A stretch of DNA of 15,580 bases. It comes from Nitrospira sp. (GTDB taxonomy: Bacteria; Nitrospirota; Thermodesulfovibrionia; Thermodesulfovibrionales; SM23-35). Numbering within the stretch: the stretch's first letter is position 1; every line of letters begins with the position of its first letter. The notes under the pieces were generated by a model. The model was given only the letters and a program-made list of their open reading frames with translations, ran no database searches and had not been told where the DNA came from. The stretch covers positions 1 through 15,580 of the forward strand of contig VGWZ01000018.1 in assembly GCA_016873595.1 (NCBI GenBank). The letters are read 5' to 3'. Position numbers and translations under genes: made by a program. Of the stretch, positions 1 to 5,992 are shown one piece after another.

Positions 1-80
1 CGTAAGCTGGAATCCAGAGAAATTTCTATCAAAAAAGAAAAACATTAAAAATACTGGATTCCTGCCTCCGCAGGAATGAC
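1..80. repeat. REP/BIME-like inverted-repeat element, left part cut by the window edge
   Basis: A perfect 8-bp hairpin, ATTCCTGC (58-65), loop CTCC, GCAGGAAT (70-77), sits in a longer unit starting CTGGATT at 54. The reverse complement of 54-70 matches bases 1-17 at 14 of 17 positions, including an unbroken run of nine (GGAATCCAG). Two arms therefore face each other across a 36-nt A-rich spacer (18-53). This is the layout of dispersed intergenic REP-pair elements; I recall closely similar units (TGGATTCC-CGC...GCG-GGAATGAC) scattered in many Nitrospirota and deltaproteobacterial genomes. The left arm probably continues beyond base 1. The right arm ends near GAATGAC (74-80). No transposase gene is present. 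Confidence 0.6.
32..77 (-). terminator. Possible operon terminator formed by the repeat hairpin
   Basis: Read on the minus strand, the 8-bp stem at 58-77 (four-base loop) is followed after six bases by a run of five T and then further T-rich sequence (bases 53 down to 32). It is the first stem-loop with a T-tract that I can find downstream of the last cheY gene, about 245 nt past its stop codon. The gap between stem and T-tract is larger than in a classical intrinsic terminator, so this is only a candidate. Confidence 0.25.
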
Positions 81-127
81 ACAAAAATAACACCACCTTT
101 AAATAAAACATACGAAAAATAATTTAA

Positions 128-283
128 TCGTTTCCACTTCTTAACTGCCAAAAATGCTTGGTTATCAATGAAATATATCTATTTAAAATTGAAAACTCAG
201 GAAACTCCAAGATATTACTTGTTGAAGATTCAAGTAGTTTAAAAAATGAGCTAAAATTCTTCTGTCAGGTCTGCATGGTCTGA
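128..283 (+). pseudogene. Decayed N-terminal fragment of a response-regulator receiver domain
   Basis: A plus-strand frame open from 128 to the TGA at 281-283 contains, at 206-262, a stretch reading SKILLVEDSSSLKNELKFF. This fits the start of a receiver domain: hydrophobic beta-1 (ILLV), the acidic pair E-D, then S, then helix alpha-1. There is no ATG in frame; the only early start-like codon is TTG at 158. Nothing after the stop resembles the phospho-acceptor Asp, the Thr/Ser or the Lys of the family in any frame. It runs opposite to, and converges on, the cheY gene at 323-688, whose own N-terminus (ILVVEDSATM) is similar. I read it as a remnant of a truncated or inverted copy; a chance match over nine residues is the alternative. 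Confidence 0.4.
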
Positions 284-322
284 TTTACTACTCTATGAGA
301 AATGTTGGTTTTCTAACGGGGT

Positions 323-688
323 TTATGAGATAAAACCATTCACAAGTTTTATTAAATCCTGAGTCTGTATCGGTTTTGAAAGGTAAGCATTTGCACCTAT
401 GGCGAGCGCCCTCTTTTTATCTTCTTCTGCACCTTCTGTTGTGATAATGATTATAGGGATATTTTTGTACACAGGGTTTCCCCTCACAAGGCTTACTAAT
501 TTAAGCCCATCCATAACAGGCATATTTATATCTGCGAGGATGAGATCTATCTTTTCTGAGGATAATTTTTTTAACGCATCAACGCCATCTGTTGACTCAA
601 TAACTCTCGCTCCGTGTATCCTCTTCATGGCAAAACTAATGAGCTGTCTCATCGTGGCTGAGTCTTCAACAACAAGGATATTTGGCAT
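323..688 (-). CDS. cheY: CheY-like single-domain response regulator (operon-distal copy)
   Basis: A 121-residue stand-alone receiver domain with no output domain. It has the acidic pocket E8-D9, the phospho-acceptor D53 in LADINMP, T83/T84 at the end of beta-4 and K105 in the LSKP motif. Y102 lies where E. coli CheY has the switch Tyr106. It should be phosphorylated by CheA and act as diffusible output or as a phosphate sink. The ATG is supported by a strong Shine-Dalgarno sequence (GGAGG, 694-698) five bases upstream. It lies 21 nt after the coiled-coil-GAF gene and is last in the operon. It is clearly paralogous to the receiver at 12330-12704: both share the pattern IIxTTExxEEDxKRxxAxGAxAYxxKP. 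Family assignment is firm; its target cannot be read from the sequence. Confidence 0.95.
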   Translation of the reverse strand: MPNILVVEDSATMRQLISFAMKRIHGARVIESTDGVDALKKLSSEKIDLILADINMPVMDGLKLVSLVRGNPVYKNIPIIIITTEGAEEDKKRALAIGANAYLSKPIQTQDLIKLVNGFIS

Positions 689-709
689 CTTTACCTCCCC
701 ACTGACCTT

Positions 710-1534
710 CTATCTTTTCGGCTTCTCTTTCAGAAGATCAAGAAAACTCTGTATGGTCGTAAGTTTTCTCTCAGATTGCGTATAAAGCTTCGAAGAAAAT
801 ATTGCAGTTGCTGCATGACCGGCAAGTAAATTGAAGAGTTCGTAATCCACATTTGAAAATGTAGTCTTCTGAACAAAAAGTGTATAAATGGAGATGACCC
901 CGATTACATGTTCCTTAATTTTAAGCGGTATGCATACAAGAGGATTTCTGGCATCAATTTCTGATGCATTCGCTATATCTTCTGAAAAGTAACCCTCTCC
1001 TTCTTTTGCAACAGTCCCGACGATACCTTCTCCTATCTTTATCCTGGGAATATCATGGAGAGGAAGACCCTCTGATGTGACCGGGATAAGTTCATTTGTC
1101 TTATCATCCATAAGGAAAATTGCAAACTCCTCTGCCCCTATGAGATTAATAATGATCTCGAGCACTATTCGCAGAACCTCATTAAAATCTAAAGTCGAAT
1201 GGAGCTGATAGCTCGCTACATAAAGGTTTGCGAGGTTATTATTTTCTGCCTCTACCTCTACATATTTCGATGCAAAATCTTTATTTTCTTCCTCTACCTG
1301 CCTGTATTTCTCTAAAAGGGAGTTATGCTCTTCCTCGAGCATCTTTATCCTCTCCTCATAAAGTTTTATCCTCTCCTCATTATGCGACTGTTCTACAGTC
1401 TCCTCAAGCTGTGCAATCCTGAACCTTAGCCTCTCGTTCTCTTTAAGCAGCTCCTTTGTAAACTCTTCCCCTTTTTTGAAGATCTGGAGAAACTCGTCTG
1501 CCTTTTTTGTAATATTACCCTCTTTTTCCATCAC
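710..1534 (-). CDS. Coiled-coil plus GAF domain protein of the che operon
   Basis: 274 residues. Residues about 8-105 are dense in E, K, L and R with heptad spacing and should form a long coiled coil. Residues about 116-252 look like a GAF domain (starting DFNEVLRIVLEII, with an IGEGIVGTVAKEG segment, IPLKIKEHVIGVISIY, and a closing helix LLAGHAATAI). A short basic tail follows. GAF domains bind small ligands or serve as dimer and partner modules; no Cys or His typical of a bilin or heme site stands out. No membrane segment or signal peptide is visible, so it is cytoplasmic. The frame begins with GTG at 1534, whose TG overlaps the cheB stop (GTGA). An ATG directly follows at 1531, overlapping by one base (TGATG), and is an equally good start. 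The gene immediately precedes cheY. The role is inferred: an accessory that couples a GAF signal or scaffold to CheY or the array. Confidence 0.85.
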   Translation of the reverse strand: MMEKEGNITKKADEFLQIFKKGEEFTKELLKENERLRFRIAQLEETVEQSHNEERIKLYEERIKMLEEEHNSLLEKYRQVEEENKDFASKYVEVEAENNNLANLYVASYQLHSTLDFNEVLRIVLEIIINLIGAEEFAIFLMDDKTNELIPVTSEGLPLHDIPRIKIGEGIVGTVAKEGEGYFSEDIANASEIDARNPLVCIPLKIKEHVIGVISIYTLFVQKTTFSNVDYELFNLLAGHAATAIFSSKLYTQSERKLTTIQSFLDLLKEKPKR

Positions 1535-2595
1535 CTTCTCGCTTTCTCTGTCTTTCCAACAATCCTTATGAGCTCAGCAGGTATTTCAGAGATAGGTAAT
1601 ACCTTCATTACTGCACCTTTATTTATTACTTCTGAAGGCATACCGAACACAACAGCAGTATCCTCAGATTCTGCTATAGTATACCCACCTCTTTTTTTAA
1701 TTTCCAGCATCCCGGTTATTCCATCATTCCCCATGCCTGTGAGAATGACTCCTATTGCCCTGGGGCCAAAATTTTCTGAAATTGATGACATCATCATATC
1801 AACCGAGGGCACATATTTATCAGTACTTTTTGGTTTCCGAATTGTTGTAAATATTCCTTCACCTTTTCTTTGAAATAACATGTGAGACCCTCCTGGACAT
1901 ACAAGCACCTTAGCCTCCTCCACCTCTTCACCCTCTTTTGCCTCCTTTATACGCACATTCGAAATTCCATTAAGCCTCTCTGCAAGTGATGCAGTAAACC
2001 CCTTTGGCATATGCTGGCTTATCACAATACCTGCGTGGAAATCGGATGGAAGCCTTGTGAGTATTATCTGAAGTGCAGCAGGTCCGCCTGTTGATGCCCC
2101 TATGGCCACAACATCTAAATCAGCAGTTGACTCCTCTGAAGATGCCTGAACTATATTCTCCTTCCCGAGAAGCCTGAGGTTACTGCTCAGCTTATCCATT
2201 CTGAAGTCTCTTATCCCCTTCACCTTTCTCAATAAATCCTTTCCTATGTTCTGAAACTCTACAGATGCCTTTTTCGTTGGCTTTGCGATAAAATCTGCTG
2301 CCCCAAGTTCAAGTGCTTTGAATACAGTCTTCGAATCAGAATATGAGCTGACGATTATCACAGGTGTTGGCCTTTCTTTCATCAACCATCTGAGGAAACT
2401 AAAGCCATCCATTTCCGGCATTTCAAGGTCAAGGGTTATAAGGTCAGGCTTGAGTCTGATAGCCTTTGCTGTTGCATCTATGCCGTCTGATGCGATACCC
2501 ACCACCTCAATGTCTCCATCCGTTTCGAGCATCTTCTTTATCGTCTGCCTGCTATATGCAGAATCATCTACGACAAGAACTTTAATCTTAGACAC
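1531..2595 (-). CDS. cheB: CheB, protein-glutamate methylesterase/glutamine deamidase
   Basis: 354 residues with the standard two-domain build. The N-terminal receiver has D10-D11, phospho-acceptor D56 (ITLDLEMPEMDG) and K105 (AKPT). A linker follows at about 125-158. The C-terminal methylesterase has the catalytic triad S168 (GASTGGP), H195 (SQHMP) and D291 (GMGNDG). It removes methyl groups from receptor glutamates when phosphorylated by CheA. The start codon is GTG at 2595, overlapping the cheR stop by 8 nt; a G-rich ribosome site (GGGGG) lies about eight bases upstream. The stop overlaps the following GAF gene. All active-site residues are present, so it should be functional. Its substrate is probably the receptor encoded at 5993-8869, which has matching methylation-type Glu pairs. 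Confidence 0.97.
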   Translation of the reverse strand: MSKIKVLVVDDSAYSRQTIKKMLETDGDIEVVGIASDGIDATAKAIRLKPDLITLDLEMPEMDGFSFLRWLMKERPTPVIIVSSYSDSKTVFKALELGAADFIAKPTKKASVEFQNIGKDLLRKVKGIRDFRMDKLSSNLRLLGKENIVQASSEESTADLDVVAIGASTGGPAALQIILTRLPSDFHAGIVISQHMPKGFTASLAERLNGISNVRIKEAKEGEEVEEAKVLVCPGGSHMLFQRKGEGIFTTIRKPKSTDKYVPSVDMMMSSISENFGPRAIGVILTGMGNDGITGMLEIKKRGGYTIAESEDTAVVFGMPSEVINKGAVMKVLPISEIPAELIRIVGKTEKARR

Positions 2596-3457
2596 TTATA
2601 TAGACCCCCTGTTTCACAGGTTTCTGATAGACCATATCATATTTAAAATGCCTCAGGGTAAATGCAGTGGTTACATTGATGAGAGATTCGGCATGACCTA
2701 ACAAAAGATACCCTCCATCCACAAGCCTATCATAAAAAGTCTCCGCAACCTTTTTCTTTGATGGCTGGTCAAAATAGATCAGCACATTTCTACAGAATAG
2801 TACATCCATTATACCAATAAATTTCACCTTAAAGGGGTCAAGGAGGTTGAGATGGCTGAAATTTACAAATTGTTTCACACTGTTTGCTATCCTGAAAATG
2901 CCACCTTCCTCTTTAAAGTATTTTTTAAGAAAGTATTTGTCTGTTGTCCTGAAAGAGTTTTTTCTATATACGCCATTTCTTGCAACCTGAAGTACACGTT
3001 GGTTTATATCACTTCCAACTATCTCTATGTCCCAGCCATAAAAATATCCCTTCTCTATAACGAGCATAGCAATAGTATAAGGTTCTTCGCCCGTAGAACA
3101 ACCTGCTGACCATATCCTTAATCTTTTCTTTTCTTTATTGATGTCCTTGAGTTCGGGGAGTATCTCCTCACTGAATGTCTTCAGCTGTCCTTGCTCTCTG
3201 AAGAAATATGTCTCATTCACTGTAAGGATATCTATTATTAAAGAGAGTTCTTCATCACGGCTCTTATCATAAAGTAAAAACCTGTAATAGTCCCTGAAGC
3301 TACTGAGGTGATGGCTTCTCACCCTTCTTGAAAGCCTCTTTTCGAGGAGATACCGTGAGTCATCATTGAAATAGATTCCGCAGTAGTTTCTTATCAGGTC
3401 CCTGAGAAGCCTGAATACATCTTCAGGAAGGTCTATTAACTCTTCTTTTTCAAACAT
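2588..3457 (-). CDS. cheR: CheR, chemotaxis protein methyltransferase
   Basis: 289 residues, normal length for CheR. The N-terminal helical domain (about 8-75) is followed by NETYFFRE (81-88) and the S-adenosylmethionine-binding motif SAGCSTGEEPYTIAM (117-131). D150 lies in GSDIN, the FCRNVLIYF motif is at 221-229 and GHAESL is at 254-259. It transfers methyl groups to Glu side chains of chemoreceptors. It carries no TPR extension. The receptor in this operon ends without the aromatic pentapeptide that tethers some CheR proteins, so recognition should be direct. The gene lies 59 nt after the HEAT-repeat gene, one of the larger gaps in the run, with only a weak ribosome site before the ATG. 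It overlaps cheB by 8 nt. The identification is firm. Confidence 0.97.
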   Translation of the reverse strand: MFEKEELIDLPEDVFRLLRDLIRNYCGIYFNDDSRYLLEKRLSRRVRSHHLSSFRDYYRFLLYDKSRDEELSLIIDILTVNETYFFREQGQLKTFSEEILPELKDINKEKKRLRIWSAGCSTGEEPYTIAMLVIEKGYFYGWDIEIVGSDINQRVLQVARNGVYRKNSFRTTDKYFLKKYFKEEGGIFRIANSVKQFVNFSHLNLLDPFKVKFIGIMDVLFCRNVLIYFDQPSKKKVAETFYDRLVDGGYLLLGHAESLINVTTAFTLRHFKYDMVYQKPVKQGVYISV

Positions 3458-3516
3458 GTAATCTTTACTATCTTATTGAGTAAATATTCATTGGTTTTTA
3501 AATTAATACCCGATGA

Positions 3517-5523
3517 CTAACGACTGACTTTAAGGCTTTCTTCAACCGCCTTTCTCACTATAGGGTCTTCCTCTATGTCAAGGAGCTTTTCAAGTTCTTT
3601 CCTTAAAGTACTTTCTATCTTTTTCCCTAATACCTGAACAGCAGCCATTCTTGTTGACCAATCAGTATCTTTCAGAAAAGGCAGTAATTCTCCACCTACA
3701 TCCTCGAAAGAAGAAAGTGCCTTTATTGTCGTCCTTCTCACCTCTCTGTCATCTGAAGAGAGCATACCAAGCAGAGCAGACTTTGCTTCATCTCCCCCTA
3801 TTACGCCGAGAGATTCAATTGCTGTGGTGACCACAAAACCATTTTTATCAGAGAGGATCTCTATAAGTGGCTTCACAGCCCTCACATCTCTGAACATCCC
3901 GATTGCTTTTGATGCTGCAGCCCTTACAGATTCGTGTGAATCAGACAGAAGAAGAGAGAGGGCCTCGAAGATACCCTTACCTCCTATAGATCCAAGACTC
4001 AGGGCTGATGAGATCCTTATGTCAGGGTTCTCATCCGTAAGCGCGAGTATAAGAAATCTTATTGACTCTTCTGTCTTTAATAAAGAGAATGCCTCCACTG
4101 CAGCCTTCCTTACGCTTACATCTCCATCCTTAAGTGCAAAGCCTAGATCTGGTATCGCTTCAATAGCACCTATCCTTCCGAGTAAAAGCGCTGCGTTTTT
4201 TCTCAATACAGGATTTGTATCATTAAGCATACCGATTAATTCGTCTATCGAAAGACCTGAACTCAGGTTTGTAAGTGCATCCACTGCAGCTTCCTGGACA
4301 TCCTCATAGAGATCAGATAACAGCCTTCTTATTGGTTCTATCGCCCTCAGGTCACCAAGTTTTGAAAGCGCTATTGCAGCGAGAGAGCGGATATGTCCAT
4401 CCTCATGTTCAAGCAAGTTCTCAAGAACATCACAGTACACAGGAGATGCTATTCTTCCTGCGACCTCGCATATGAATCGTTTCTGGTAGATCTTGTCAGT
4501 CTCAAAAAGGGTAAGGAGAGATTCAGGTCTGTCTCTTCCTATAAAGACAAACGCTCTTTTTACATCTTCTGCAAGTTTTTCTTCCTGGGATATCTCAAGG
4601 AGAGGACTATATGCTCTTTCATCTTTCATCAGGCCAAGGATAAGTATTGCGGCAATTCTCACGTCAGATTTCTTGGACCACGCATATTCAATGAGTATCT
4701 TTAATGCGTTATCACCAAGGAGCTTCCTTATCTCACCTGTGATAAATTCTTCACTTGCACCTTTATGATAAAATCTTTCAATACATCGGATAGCCTCTTC
4801 TTGTATCGTTTTTGAAGAATCCTCTAAATAGGGAATAATGTATTTGAGTGTTTCAATGTCTGCGATAAAACTCAGCGCTTTCATCGCAGGCTCTCTGAGG
4901 GTTTTCTTATCCAATGCCTTAATTAATGCAGGAATCGCATTACTGTCTCCGATCCTTCCGAGTGCATCAGCAGCAGGATAGGCTGTCCAGAGATCTCCAC
5001 CCTCGAGTATCTCTATTAACGCATCTACTACAGATGATTCACCTACCTTGCCGATATGTTCTATAGCGGTAATCCGTACATTTTCATCATCATCTTTGAG
5101 TGCAGTAAGCATGAGGGGAAGAGACCTGCTATCCTTGAATTCGCCTAAGACATCAATAATGAATTTCCTCACATCTCTATTGTGTGTGTGAAATGCCTCA
5201 ATGAGAAAAGGAGTTGCTTTTTTGCTGAGCCTCACAAGCGCCTCTATCGCAGAGTTTCTCGCTCCTGCATTCTCATCACGATAAAGGAGATGGATTAATC
5301 CCTTTATGTATGCCTCAACAGGATAGTCCTCAAGGAGGATATCTATTGCTGTCTTCCTGACCCTCCAACTCATATCCTCCATTGCACTCAGGAGCAGGTC
5401 TATGCAGGTATCATTCCGTAACCCCTTGAGGCTCTCGAGGGTTTCTCTCCTGACCTCAACATCATCGTCCTTAAGTAACCTTTTGAGTTCCTGCATCTTC
5501 CTTGAATCCTGAATCAAGTTCAT
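3517..5523 (-). CDS. HEAT-repeat (PBS lyase-like) scaffold protein
   Basis: 668 residues made almost entirely of about twenty tandem helical repeats of roughly 31 residues. A typical unit is D-x-x-V-R-x-x-A-(hydrophobic)-x-A-L-G-x-(I/L)-G-x-x-x-A-I-x-x-L-x-x-x-L, for example around LLGRIGAIEAIPDLGFALKD. Such repeats form a curved protein-binding surface; I see no enzyme motif, membrane segment or signal peptide. It is most likely a cytoplasmic scaffold or regulator of the array or output proteins (inference). HEAT or PBS-lyase-like proteins do occur in some deltaproteobacterial che clusters. The first ATG (5523) follows AGGAGG with only two bases of spacing and lies 53 nt inside cheW. A second ATG at 5496 (residue 10) would cut the overlap to 26 nt. 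It is followed by a 59-nt gap before cheR. Confidence 0.9.
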   Translation of the reverse strand: MNLIQDSRKMQELKRLLKDDDVEVRRETLESLKGLRNDTCIDLLLSAMEDMSWRVRKTAIDILLEDYPVEAYIKGLIHLLYRDENAGARNSAIEALVRLSKKATPFLIEAFHTHNRDVRKFIIDVLGEFKDSRSLPLMLTALKDDDENVRITAIEHIGKVGESSVVDALIEILEGGDLWTAYPAADALGRIGDSNAIPALIKALDKKTLREPAMKALSFIADIETLKYIIPYLEDSSKTIQEEAIRCIERFYHKGASEEFITGEIRKLLGDNALKILIEYAWSKKSDVRIAAILILGLMKDERAYSPLLEISQEEKLAEDVKRAFVFIGRDRPESLLTLFETDKIYQKRFICEVAGRIASPVYCDVLENLLEHEDGHIRSLAAIALSKLGDLRAIEPIRRLLSDLYEDVQEAAVDALTNLSSGLSIDELIGMLNDTNPVLRKNAALLLGRIGAIEAIPDLGFALKDGDVSVRKAAVEAFSLLKTEESIRFLILALTDENPDIRISSALSLGSIGGKGIFEALSLLLSDSHESVRAAASKAIGMFRDVRAVKPLIEILSDKNGFVVTTAIESLGVIGGDEAKSALLGMLSSDDREVRRTTIKALSSFEDVGGELLPFLKDTDWSTRMAAVQVLGKKIESTLRKELEKLLDIEEDPIVRKAVEESLKVSR

Positions 5524-5971
5524 GACCTCCTGATTCCTTCAGAATCATCTTCTCCTCTGAGGTAAGAAGATTATCTATATTGAGAAGAATGATTATTCTA
5601 TCATCTTTTTTCCCGAGCCCTGTAAGGTATGTTCTCTTTAACCCTTTAAAGAGAGATGGAGGAGCCACTACCTCCTCACGGGACAGGGAGATTATCTCCC
5701 TTATCTCATCTATGAGAAGGCCTATCTTTTCTCCATCACAGCGCACAACGATTATGCGTTCTTTTTTTGTGGGGGTCTGAGTGTGCGTACCAAAGCGCCT
5801 CCTCAGGTCAAGAAGAGGTATAACCTCTCCCCTCACATTGATCACACCAGAAAGAAAGTCAGGAAGTTCGGGGAGTGAATATATCCTCTGTTTCTTAAGG
5901 ATCTCGACTACCGTGCTTACCTCAACTCCAAAGTCCTCTCCTGCAATTTTAAAGACTGCAAACTTCTTCAT
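5471..5971 (-). CDS. cheW: CheW, receptor-kinase coupling protein
   Basis: 166 residues. Residues 1 to about 143 form a single CheW domain: AVFKIAGEDFGVEVSTVVEIL at the start, the hallmark GVINVRGEVIPLLDLRRRFG segment, and GLLIDEIREII. It links the receptor tip to CheA. The last about 20 residues are a charged tail beyond the usual domain, and its final codons lie within the HEAT gene (53-nt overlap), so this tail may be constrained by the other frame. The gene follows the receptor by 21 nt with a weak ribosome site (GGGA). With no extension in front, this is the conventional CheW of the operon, in contrast to the one at 8885-9583. Confidence 0.95.
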   Translation of the reverse strand: MKKFAVFKIAGEDFGVEVSTVVEILKKQRIYSLPELPDFLSGVINVRGEVIPLLDLRRRFGTHTQTPTKKERIIVVRCDGEKIGLLIDEIREIISLSREEVVAPPSLFKGLKRTYLTGLGKKDDRIIILLNIDNLLTSEEKMILKESGGHELDSGFKEDAGTQKVT

Positions 5972-5992
5972 GGATATTCCCGCTTACCCTGT

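Noticed and set aside
2318..2701. Plus-strand open frame of 127 codons opposite cheB and cheR
   Set aside because: It crosses the cheB-cheR junction on the wrong strand and has no recognisable domain or ribosome site.
3458..3516. Internal promoter or terminator between the HEAT gene and cheR
   Set aside because: The 59-nt gap is AT-rich with no hairpin and no paired -35 and -10 boxes.
3824..4309. Plus-strand open frame of 161 codons
   Set aside because: It is the complement of the repetitive HEAT coding region, and its serine- and isoleucine-rich repeats mirror that repeat codon pattern.
3517..5523. CRISPR array or DNA-level tandem repeat
   Set aside because: The periodicity is in the protein (HEAT units of about 31 residues). 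The DNA units diverge strongly and there are no identical repeats with spacers.
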